This document shows, piece by piece, positions 1 through 4,807 of a DNA stretch of 5,009 nucleotides. The notes below the pieces were generated by a model. The model had not been told where the DNA came from. It ran no database searches and saw nothing but the letters and a program-made list of their open reading frames with translations. The DNA is taken from NCBI GenBank assembly GCA_944354085.1, contig CALVPW010000085.1, positions 1 to 5,009 on the forward strand, read 5' to 3'. The first letter of the stretch is position 1. The number at the start of each line of letters is the position of its first letter. The DNA comes from an uncultured Clostridia bacterium (GTDB lineage: Bacteria; Bacillota; Clostridia; Christensenellales; Borkfalkiaceae). Made by a program: the position numbers and the translations under genes.

Positions 1-28
1 CATCGAGTACTTCAACTCGTTATCGTAA
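1..28 (+). CDS. rplW: 50S ribosomal protein L23, C-terminal tip (partial)
   Basis: Only the last eight codons are present. Read from base 2 they give IEYFNSLS followed by TAA at 26-28. The identification rests mainly on position: L23 precedes L2 in the S10 cluster, and an ending of the type 'IE-[YF]-F' is compatible with L23 C-termini. L23 sits at the peptide tunnel exit and is a docking point for trigger factor and SRP, but none of the residues responsible lie in this fragment. The gap to the next start is 19 nt, the longest in the window, and holds only a ribosome binding site. The fragment is too short to confirm by similarity. Confidence 0.72.
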
Positions 29-34
29 ATAAGC

Positions 35-39
35 GGAGG
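35..39 (+). promoter_or_regulatory. Shine-Dalgarno site for rplB
   Basis: GGAGG lies 8 nt before the ATG at 48. It fixes the L2 start at MAVKRYKPTSP, the normal N-terminus of bacterial L2. Confidence 0.85.
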
Positions 40-47
40 ATAGGAAC

Positions 48-875
48 ATGGCAGTCAAGAGATATAAACCCACCTCTCCCGCCCGCCGTCTGATGACGGT
101 TCCCGCTTACGGCGAGATCTCCAAGCAAAAGCCCGAGCGCGCGCTTTTGGAAGATCAGCGCAAGTCGGGCGGCAGAAACAATGCGGGCAAGATCACCGTC
201 CGTCACATCGGCGGCGGCAACAAGAGAAAGTACCGCATCATCGATTACAAACGCAATAAAGACGGCGTTCCCGCAACGGTCAAATCCATCCAGTACGATC
301 CCAACCGCAGCGCATACATCGCGCTTTTGGCGTATGCGGACGGCGAGAAGCGTTACATCCTCGCTCCCGTCGGGCTCAACGTCGGCGACAAGGTCGTCAG
401 CGGCACGGGCGCCGACATCAAAGTCGGCAACACGCTGCCCATGACGGAGATCCCCGTCGGTACCGTCATCCACAACATCGAGATGAAGCCGGGCCGCGGC
501 GGGCAGATCGCCCGCGGTGCAGGCGCCGCCGCGCAGCTCATGGCGCGCGAGGGCGACTACGCGACCGTCAAGATGCCTTCGGGCGAGATGCGTCTCATCC
601 CCGCGGTGTGCCGCGCGACCATCGGTCAGGTCGGCAACCTCGAGCACGAGATCATCCGCATCGGCAAAGCGGGCAAGACCCGTCACCTCGGTACCCGTCC
701 CACCGTGCGCGGTTCGGTCATGAACCCCAACGATCACCCTCACGGCGGTGGTGAAGGCAAGTCGCCCGTCGGTCATGCAGGTCCCGAGACGCCTTGGGGC
801 AAGCCCGCGCTCGGTTACAAGACGAGAAAGAAGAAGAACCCGACGAGCAAGTTTATCCTTAAGAGGATCAATTAA
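48..875 (+). CDS. rplB: 50S ribosomal protein L2
   Basis: L2 is a primary 23S rRNA-binding protein needed for subunit association and for peptidyl transferase centre assembly. At 275 residues it has normal family length (E. coli 273). The N-terminal part carries the typical KPTSPARR segment, the KITVRHIGGGNKRKYRIIDYKR-type rRNA-binding stretch begins near residue 48, and the OB-fold and SH3-like domains occupy roughly residues 40-200. The hallmark MNPNDHPHGGGEG begins at Met225; His230 is the likely equivalent of E. coli His229, which has been linked to peptidyl transfer. The tail has TPWGKPALGYKTRKKK, a wording typical of Clostridia. The following rpsS starts 11 nt downstream, so the two are co-transcribed and probably translated by successive reinitiation. 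No oddities are seen. Confidence 0.99.
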   Translation: MAVKRYKPTSPARRLMTVPAYGEISKQKPERALLEDQRKSGGRNNAGKITVRHIGGGNKRKYRIIDYKRNKDGVPATVKSIQYDPNRSAYIALLAYADGEKRYILAPVGLNVGDKVVSGTGADIKVGNTLPMTEIPVGTVIHNIEMKPGRGGQIARGAGAAAQLMAREGDYATVKMPSGEMRLIPAVCRATIGQVGNLEHEIIRIGKAGKTRHLGTRPTVRGSVMNPNDHPHGGGEGKSPVGHAGPETPWGKPALGYKTRKKKNPTSKFILKRIN

Positions 876-886
876 GGGAGGATATC

Positions 887-1168
887 ATGTCGAGAAGCGT
901 TAAGAAAGGGCCTTATGTCGAAGCCAAACTCCTGGCTCGCATCGAGGCGATGAACGAGGCAAACGAGAAGAAGGTCTTAAAGACCTGGTCGAGAGCATCG
1001 ACGATCTTCCCCCAGATGGTCGGACACACGATCGCCGTTTACGACGGGCGCAAGCACGTGCCCGTGTACGTGACGGAGGATATGGTTGGCTGCAAGCTCG
1101 GTGAGTTTGCTCCCACGAGAACGTTCAAAGGGCACACGGCAAAGACGAGTGCGCCCGGTAAGAAGTAA
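887..1168 (+). CDS. rpsS: 30S ribosomal protein S19
   Basis: S19 binds 16S rRNA in the head of the small subunit, pairs with S13 and lies near the A-site tRNA and the bridge to the large subunit. The 93 residues match the usual length (about 92). The N-terminus MSRSVKKGPYVEAKLL is typical, and WSRASTIFPQMVGHTIAVYDG forms the conserved core, starting near residue 34. The family signature is intact: DGRKHVPVYVTEDMVG followed by KLGEFAPT, about residues 53-77. The C-terminal tail is basic, as expected for an rRNA-contacting extension. The start is fixed by GGGAGG at 876-881, directly after the rplB stop and 5 nt from ATG. The next gene begins 11 nt after the stop. Confidence 0.99.
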   Translation: MSRSVKKGPYVEAKLLARIEAMNEANEKKVLKTWSRASTIFPQMVGHTIAVYDGRKHVPVYVTEDMVGCKLGEFAPTRTFKGHTAKTSAPGKK

Positions 1169-1172
1169 GGAG
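1167..1172 (+). promoter_or_regulatory. Shine-Dalgarno site choosing the long L22 start
   Basis: AAGGAG overlaps the rpsS stop codon and lies 7 nt before the ATG at 1180. A second in-frame ATG at 1192 would sit 19 nt away, too far for this site. The site therefore supports the 133-residue form of L22. Confidence 0.8.
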
Positions 1173-1179
1173 ACGGAAT

Positions 1180-1581
1180 ATGGCGACGAATATGAAGAAG
1201 AAGACGGCACGCGTGGAAGAGCGCAGAGAGACGCGCCCCTACGCCGTCGCAAAATACGTCCGCATTTCCCCCTACAAGGTGCGCACGGTGCTCGATCTCA
1301 TCCGCGGCAAGTCGGTGAGAGAGGCGCAGGCGATCCTCGAGCACAGTGTGAACGGCGGCGCCGCTCCCACCAAAAAGGTGCTGATGAGCGCGGTCGCGAA
1401 CGCCGAGCATAACCAGGGCATGGACAGAGGCGATCTCTTCGTTGCGGAGTGCTTCGCCAACGGCGGCACGATGCTCAAGCGGATGCAGCCCGTATCCAAG
1501 GGCAGAGGTCACGCGATCTTAAAGAGAACGAGCCACATCACGGTGATTTTGGACGTGAAGAAAGCGGAGGGAAATATCTAA
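1180..1581 (+). CDS. rplV: 50S ribosomal protein L22 with N-terminal extension and variant tunnel loop
   Basis: L22 binds several 23S domains; its long beta-hairpin lines the nascent-peptide tunnel next to the macrolide site. At 133 residues it is longer than E. coli L22 (110). Aligning the DLIRGK motif (residues 39-44) and the hairpin both give an offset of 17, so the extra length is mostly an N-terminal extension rich in Lys, Arg and Glu. The globular core has VRISPYKVRTVLDLIRGK and VANAEHNQGMD. The hairpin runs about residues 92-116, ending in LKRTSHITVIL. In the loop, residues 104-110 read PVSKGRG where E. coli has PRAKGRA, so the usual Arg (E. coli 88) is Val105 and Ala93 is Gly110. The Met-Lys-Arg deleted in some erythromycin-resistant E. 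coli corresponds to Leu99-Lys-Arg here. Identity is certain; whether the loop changes matter is unknown. Confidence 0.98.
   Translation: MATNMKKKTARVEERRETRPYAVAKYVRISPYKVRTVLDLIRGKSVREAQAILEHSVNGGAAPTKKVLMSAVANAEHNQGMDRGDLFVAECFANGGTMLKRMQPVSKGRGHAILKRTSHITVILDVKKAEGNI
1566..1571 (+). promoter_or_regulatory. Shine-Dalgarno site for rpsC, inside rplV
   Basis: GGAGGG lies within the last codons of rplV, with an 11-nt spacer to the rpsC ATG at 1583. The spacer is longer than at other genes here, and only one base separates the rplV stop from the rpsC start, so coupled translation is likely. Confidence 0.7.
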
Positions 1582-1582
1582 C

Positions 1583-2242
1583 ATGGGTCAGAAAGTCAAT
1601 CCTCACGGGCTGAGAGTAGGCATCATCAAGAGCTGGGATACGCAGTGGTACGCCGACAAAAAGGAGTTTTCCGCATATCTCAAAGAAGACCACACCATCC
1701 GCACCTATCTCAAAAAGAAGTACTACGCGGCGGCAGTCTCCCGCATCCTCATCGAGCGTGCGGCGGGCAGGATCGTCGTAACGGTGTACACGGGCCGTCC
1801 CGGCGTGCTCATCGGCAAAGCCGGCGCGGAGATCGAAGTCATCAAAAAAGAGCTTGCAAAGCTTACCAAGGGCAAGCAGGTGAGCATCAACATCACCGAA
1901 GTGCGCAAGCCCGACGCGGACGCGCAGCTCGTTGCCGAGAGCGTTGCCGCGCAGCTTGAAAAGCGTATGGCGTTCCGCCGTGCCATCAAACAGGCGATCG
2001 GCAGGACGATGCGCGCAGGCGTCAAGGGTGTGAAGATGCAGGTCAGCGGCCGCCTCGACGGGCGCGAGATCGCAGGCTGCGAGCACTATCACGAGGGGAG
2101 CATCCCTCTTCAGACGCTTCGCGCCGACATCGACTACGGCTTTGCGGAAGCGCACACGACGTTCGGCATGATCGGCGTCAAGTGCTGGATCTACAAGGGC
2201 GAAGTCCTCAGAGCCGCAAAGAAGGCTGAAGGAGGCAAATAA
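1583..2242 (+). CDS. rpsC: 30S ribosomal protein S3
   Basis: S3 lies in the head of the small subunit at the mRNA entry channel, together with S4 and S5, and contributes to mRNA unwinding. Its 219 residues are normal for Gram-positive bacteria. The N-terminus MGQKVNPHGLRVGIIKSW is the standard opening. A type II KH domain follows, with the GxxG loop GKAG at residues 78-81. Arg132, Arg133 and Lys136 in FRRAIK correspond to E. coli Arg131, Arg132 and Lys135, which are implicated in mRNA helicase activity, and are all kept. The C-terminal domain has HEGSIPLQTLRADIDYG and GVKCWIYKGEVL. One departure: E. coli IARTEW reads IAGCEH here, replacing a usually conserved Arg with Gly165. The stop codon shares one base with the rplP start (TAATG). 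Confidence 0.99.
   Translation: MGQKVNPHGLRVGIIKSWDTQWYADKKEFSAYLKEDHTIRTYLKKKYYAAAVSRILIERAAGRIVVTVYTGRPGVLIGKAGAEIEVIKKELAKLTKGKQVSINITEVRKPDADAQLVAESVAAQLEKRMAFRRAIKQAIGRTMRAGVKGVKMQVSGRLDGREIAGCEHYHEGSIPLQTLRADIDYGFAEAHTTFGMIGVKCWIYKGEVLRAAKKAEGGK
2229..2235 (+). promoter_or_regulatory. Shine-Dalgarno site for rplP, inside rpsC
   Basis: AAGGAGG is embedded in the last rpsC codons, 6 nt before the overlapping ATG at 2242. It is a strong site that also encodes the S3 C-terminus. Confidence 0.82.
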
Positions 2243-2691
2243 TGTTAATCCCCAAGAGAGTCAAAAGAAGAATGCAGCACCGCCCCAACCTCAAGGGCAG
2301 CGCGCAGAAGGGGAACTTCATCGCATACGGTGAATACGGCCTCGTTGCCGAAGAGGCGGGCTGGATCAAATCCAACCAGATCGAAGCCGCCCGTATCGCC
2401 ATGACGCGTTTCATCAAGCGCGGCGGTCAGGTCTGGATCGATATCTTCCCCCACAAACCCATCACCCGTCACCCCGCCGAAGCCCGTATGGGTTCCGGTA
2501 AGGGCAACGTCGAGTTCTGGGTGGCTGCGGTCAAACCGGGGCGCGTGATGTTCGAGATGGCGGGCGTGAGCGAGGACGTGGCGCGCGAGGCAATGCGCCT
2601 TGCGGCACACAAGCTCCCCGTCAAGTGCAAGTTTATCAAGAAAGCGGCGGAAGTTCCCGCCGAAAATACCCAGGAAGGCGGTGAAGGCTGA
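2242..2691 (+). CDS. rplP: 50S ribosomal protein L16
   Basis: L16 organises the A-site region of 23S rRNA and contacts the elbow of A- and P-site tRNAs; it joins late in large-subunit assembly. The 149 residues are slightly more than in B. subtilis (144), with the excess in an acidic tail after residue 134. The opening MLIPKRVKRRMQHR is typical. The core SNQIEAARIAMTRFIKRGGQ is strongly Clostridia-like. The second family signature, RMGSGKGNVEFW, begins at Arg82, the counterpart of E. coli Arg81, the residue hydroxylated in that species. Less usual are RPNLKGSAQKGN near residues 14-25, where glycine- and arginine-rich text such as 'HRGRMKGKATRGN' is common, and WIDIFPHKP, where the usual basic residue after WI is Asp. 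The start overlaps the rpsC stop and the stop overlaps the rpmC start. Confidence 0.99.
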   Translation: MLIPKRVKRRMQHRPNLKGSAQKGNFIAYGEYGLVAEEAGWIKSNQIEAARIAMTRFIKRGGQVWIDIFPHKPITRHPAEARMGSGKGNVEFWVAAVKPGRVMFEMAGVSEDVAREAMRLAAHKLPVKCKFIKKAAEVPAENTQEGGEG

Positions 2692-2882
2692 TGAAAGGGA
2701 ATGAATTTCGCAACATGACCGACGTCGAGCTCACGAAGAAGCTCCAGGACCTTAAGAGCGAGCTTTTCAACCTCCGCTTCCGTCACGCTTCGGGACAGCT
2801 GGAAAACCCCGTCTCGATCAGAACGTGCAAGCGGGACATCGCACGCGTGAACACCGAACTGCGTTCGCGCCAGGCGAAGTGA
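2691..2882 (+). CDS. rpmC: 50S ribosomal protein L29
   Basis: L29 is a small helical-hairpin protein next to L23 at the tunnel exit, where it forms part of the surface met by chaperones and targeting factors. The 63 residues are the standard length. The family pattern is clear: MKGNEFRNM at the start, two predicted helices, and the central ELFNLRFRHASGQLENP followed by IRTCKRDIARVNTELR. The ATG shares one base with the rplP stop (TGATG). Unlike its neighbours, it lacks a good ribosome binding site: the best match, AGGAAGG at 2672-2678, is 12 nt away. Translation coupled to rplP is therefore the likely mode, which would tie L29 output to L16. An alternative ATG at codon 9 would remove the conserved N-terminus and is rejected. 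Confidence 0.98.
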   Translation: MKGNEFRNMTDVELTKKLQDLKSELFNLRFRHASGQLENPVSIRTCKRDIARVNTELRSRQAK

Positions 2883-2892
2883 GGAGGACAGT

Positions 2893-3147
2893 ATGGAAAG
2901 AAATCTGAGAAAAGAAATCGTGGGTGTCGTCGTTTCCGACAAGATGGACAAGACGGTCGTCGTGGCAGTTTCCGAGAAGCGCCCGCACCCGCTCTACAAA
3001 AAGACGATCACCTATACCCGCCGTTTCAAGGCGCACGACGAAGCCAACGAGTGCGGCGTCGGCGACAAGGTCCGTATCGTCGAGACGCGCAAGCTCAGCA
3101 AGGATAAGAACTGGCGCGTCGCCGAGATCGTCGAGAAGGCGAAGTAA
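2893..3147 (+). CDS. rpsQ: 30S ribosomal protein S17
   Basis: S17 is an early-binding OB-fold protein that holds 16S rRNA helices together in the small-subunit body. The 84 residues are normal. The opening ERNLRKEIVGVVVSDKMDKT is characteristic, as is the central TRRFKAHDEANECGVGDKV. The family signature normally reads G-D-x-V-x-I-x-E-x-R-P-L-S. Here it reads GDKVRIVETRKLS, with Lys67 in place of the near-invariant proline; the rest is intact. AGGAGG at 2882-2887 overlaps the rpmC stop and lies 5 nt before the start, an efficient site in contrast to that of rpmC. In E. coli this gene ends the S10 operon, but here rplN follows after 17 nt with no terminator. Confidence 0.98.
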   Translation: MERNLRKEIVGVVVSDKMDKTVVVAVSEKRPHPLYKKTITYTRRFKAHDEANECGVGDKVRIVETRKLSKDKNWRVAEIVEKAK

Positions 3148-3164
3148 GCGGGAGGAGAAGAAAA

Positions 3165-3533
3165 ATGATACAACCTCAAACGAGACTTAAAGCAGCGGAC
3201 AACTCGGGCGCAAAAGAGCTCATGTGCATCCGCGTGCTCGGCGGTTCTTTCAGAAGGAGCGGCAACATCGGCGACGTCATCGTCGCGTCCGTCAAAACGG
3301 CTACGCCCGGCGGCGCCGTCAAGAAGGGCGACGTCGTGAAAGCGGTCATCGTGCGCAGCTCCAAGGGCATCCGCCGTGCGGACGGCACCTATATCCGTTT
3401 CGACGATAACGCAGCCGTCATCATCGATAACCAAAAACAACCCCGGGGGACGCGTATCTTCGGCCCCATCGCGAGAGAACTGAGAGAGAAGGACTACATG
3501 CGTATCATCTCCCTCGCTCCCGAGGTCCTGTAA
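3165..3533 (+). CDS. rplN: 50S ribosomal protein L14
   Basis: L14 is a beta-barrel protein on the interface side of the large subunit. It forms a bridge to 16S rRNA, contacts L19, and is the binding surface for the silencing factor RsfS. At 122 residues it has exactly the usual length, and the whole sequence is close to consensus: MIQPQTRLKAADNSGAKE, CIRVLGGS, GDVIVASVK, KKGDVVKAVIVR, FDDNAAVIIDNQ, PRGTRIFGPIARELR and the invariant ending LAPEVL. GGAGGAG at 3151-3157, 7 nt before ATG, sets the start. In E. coli rplN opens the separate spc operon. The 17-nt upstream gap here has no room for a promoter, so it appears to be read through from the S10 genes. Confidence 0.99.
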   Translation: MIQPQTRLKAADNSGAKELMCIRVLGGSFRRSGNIGDVIVASVKTATPGGAVKKGDVVKAVIVRSSKGIRRADGTYIRFDDNAAVIIDNQKQPRGTRIFGPIARELREKDYMRIISLAPEVL

Positions 3534-3543
3534 GGAGGCTTCC

Positions 3544-3978
3544 ATGAAGGTCAAAGTCAACGATAACGTGCTCGTGATCACGGGTAAATACAAGGGCAAA
3601 CAGGGCAAGGTTCTGAAGACTTATCCCGACGATAAAAAGGTCATCGTCGAGGGCGTGAACATCGTGCACAAGCACGAGAAAGCGCGCCGCGCGAACGAGA
3701 CCAGCAAGATCGTCACGGAGGAAGCTCCCATCGACGTTTCCAACGTCGAAGTCGTCTGCGACAAGTGCGGCAAAGCGACCCGCGTTGCGCACACCGTCAT
3801 CGACGGGAAGAAGGTCCGCGTCTGCAAAAAGTGCGGCGCTTCTCTCGACAAGGCGTACGTGAAGAAGGTCAAGCAGGCAGCCGCGGAAGAAGAAGCTCCC
3901 AAAAAGCGCACGAGAAAGCGCAGCAAGAAGGCGGAAGAAGCCGCACCCGAAACTGCGCCCGAAGGCGAAAAGGAATGA
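3544..3978 (+). CDS. rplX: 50S ribosomal protein L24, zinc-ribbon form with long charged C-terminal tail
   Basis: L24 is an assembly initiator that binds the 5' region of 23S rRNA; its loop lies beside the tunnel exit. The KOW motif occupies residues 3-21 (VKVNDNVLVITGKYKGKQG), followed by VIVEGVNIVHKH. Two CxxC pairs, Cys72/Cys75 and Cys94/Cys97, form the zinc-ribbon seen in many Gram-positive L24 proteins. At 144 residues it is about 40 longer than usual (about 103). The surplus is a low-complexity tail from about residue 112 to the end, composed of Ala, Glu, Lys, Arg and Pro: a Glu-rich stretch, a KKRTRKRSKK basic patch, then an acidic end. No domain is recognisable in the tail. The frame stays open to a normal TGA, so this is an extension rather than a frameshift. 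AAGGAGG at 3532-3538 sets the start. Confidence 0.98.
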   Translation: MKVKVNDNVLVITGKYKGKQGKVLKTYPDDKKVIVEGVNIVHKHEKARRANETSKIVTEEAPIDVSNVEVVCDKCGKATRVAHTVIDGKKVRVCKKCGASLDKAYVKKVKQAAAEEEAPKKRTRKRSKKAEEAAPETAPEGEKE

Positions 3979-3982
3979 GGGC

Positions 3983-3987
3983 GGAGG
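3983..3987 (+). promoter_or_regulatory. Shine-Dalgarno site for the extended L5 start
   Basis: GGAGG lies 8 nt before the ATG at 3996. No other in-frame ATG occurs before the conserved L5 body (the next is codon 38), so the site supports real translation of the N-terminal extension. Confidence 0.8.
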
Positions 3988-3995
3988 ATTAAGTT

Positions 3996-4598
3996 ATGGC
4001 AGAGAAAAAGACGGCAGCCAAGAAGGCTGCGGCAACCAAAACGGAGACCGCGGTCACGCCGAGCAGAGTCAAAACGCTCTACGATACCGAGGTCGTCCCG
4101 TACCTCATGAAGAAGTTCGGCTACAAGTCGGTCATGCAGGTGCCCCGCATCGACAAGATCGTCATCAACACCGGACTTGGCGACATCAAGGACAACCAGA
4201 AGTCCATGCAGATCACCGAGAACGAGCTCAAGCTCATCACCGGTCAAAAGCCCATCTACCGCAAGGCGACCAAATCCGTCGCGAACTTCAAGGTGAGAGA
4301 GGGCATGAACATCGGTCTCAAAGTGACCCTGCGCGGCAGAAGGATGTACGACTTCTACGATAAGCTCGTCTCCATCGCGCTGCCCCGCGTGCGCGACTTC
4401 CGCGGCGTCTCCGATAAGGCGTTCGACGGCAGAGGCAACTACGCGCTCGGGCTCAAAGAGCAGCTCATCTTCCCCGAGATCACGTACGATCAGGTGGAGA
4501 AGATCCGCGGTATGGACGTGTGCATCGTGACCACGGCGCAGACGGACGAAGAGGCAAGAGAGCTTTTGAGAGCACTCGGCATGCCCTTCAAGAAGTAA
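3996..4598 (+). CDS. rplE: 50S ribosomal protein L5 with Lys/Ala-rich N-terminal extension
   Basis: L5 binds 5S rRNA in the central protuberance, contacts the P-site tRNA and forms a bridge to S13. The 200 residues exceed the usual 179. Alignment on SVMQVPR gives an offset of 21 from E. coli, so the excess is an N-terminal tail rich in Lys, Ala and Thr (about residues 2-22) that resembles histone-H1-like low-complexity text. The body is canonical: LYDTEVVPYLMKKFGY, VPRIDKIVINTGLG, FKVREGMNIGLKVTLRGRRM, ALPRVRDFRGVS, FDGRGNYALGLKEQ, IFPEITYD and DEEARELLRALGMPF. In the 5S-binding signature, the usual KPxxTKARKS reads KPIYRKATKS: Thr and Arg have apparently exchanged places (Arg89, Thr92). It begins 17 nt after rplX and is followed 12 nt later by the S14 gene. 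Confidence 0.98.
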   Translation: MAEKKTAAKKAAATKTETAVTPSRVKTLYDTEVVPYLMKKFGYKSVMQVPRIDKIVINTGLGDIKDNQKSMQITENELKLITGQKPIYRKATKSVANFKVREGMNIGLKVTLRGRRMYDFYDKLVSIALPRVRDFRGVSDKAFDGRGNYALGLKEQLIFPEITYDQVEKIRGMDVCIVTTAQTDEEARELLRALGMPFKK

Positions 4599-4610
4599 GG
4601 AGAAGCAGAC

Positions 4611-4796
4611 ATGGCAAAGAAGTCAATGATCAACAAACAGCAAAAAACGCCCAAGTTCTCGACGAGAGCGTATACGCGCTGCTCCATTTGCGGGCGTCCC
4701 CACGCGGTGCTGCGTAAATACGGGATCTGCCGTATCTGCTTCCGCGAACTCGCCTACAAGGGTCAGATCCCCGGCGTGAAGAAATCGAGCTGGTAA
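4611..4796 (+). CDS. rpsZ: 30S ribosomal protein S14, short zinc-binding type (type Z)
   Basis: S14 lies in the small-subunit head near S3, S10 and S19 and is needed for late assembly. The 61-residue length identifies the short, zinc-containing form, as opposed to the roughly 90-100-residue zinc-free form. Four cysteines form the site: Cys24/Cys27 in CSICGRP and Cys40/Cys43 in CRICF, separated by 12 residues. The remaining text, including RAYTRCSICGRPHAV, RKYGICRICFRELA, KGQIPGVKKSSW, is family-standard. The gene may be labelled rpsN in other annotations. AAGGAG at 4597-4602 overlaps the rplE stop and lies 8 nt before the ATG. Its place between L5 and S8 is the standard spc order. A zinc-free paralogue elsewhere in the genome cannot be judged from this window. 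Confidence 0.98.
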   Translation: MAKKSMINKQQKTPKFSTRAYTRCSICGRPHAVLRKYGICRICFRELAYKGQIPGVKKSSW

Positions 4797-4807
4797 GGAG
4801 GCAGAAC

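Noticed and set aside
12..776. A 254-codon open frame on the minus strand opposite rplB
   Set aside because: It is antisense to an unmistakable L2 gene and has Ala/Asp/Val/Leu-rich low-information text with no recognisable domain. Long antisense frames arise from C/G-ending codon bias in highly expressed genes.
1538..2155. A 205-codon minus-strand frame opposite rpsC
   Set aside because: It mirrors S3 codon structure, has no convincing ribosome binding site or family motif, and spans the rplV/rpsC junction antisense.
3420..3460. Runs of A and G (CAAAAACAACCCCGGGGG) inside rplN, considered as a slippage site
   Set aside because: The frame is intact and encodes the conserved NQKQPRGTRIFGP segment of L14, so there is no sign of programmed slippage.
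3877..3978. Frameshift or fusion as the cause of the long L24 C-terminus
   Set aside because: The frame stays open to a normal TGA. The tail is low-complexity charged text without any domain, and the next gene starts normally with its own ribosome binding site.
3960..4020. A possible S8 repressor site at the start of rplE, as in the E. coli spc mRNA
   Set aside because: I could not find the paired helix with the bulged bases that marks the S8 site. The 17-nt gap looks like a plain ribosome binding site. A covariance-model search would be decisive.
3012..4247. Two long minus-strand frames (198 and 208 codons) opposite rpsQ-rplN and rplX-rplE
   Set aside because: Both are shadows of conserved ribosomal genes; the hydrophobic-looking stretches are the reverse complement of Lys/Glu-rich codons, not membrane segments.
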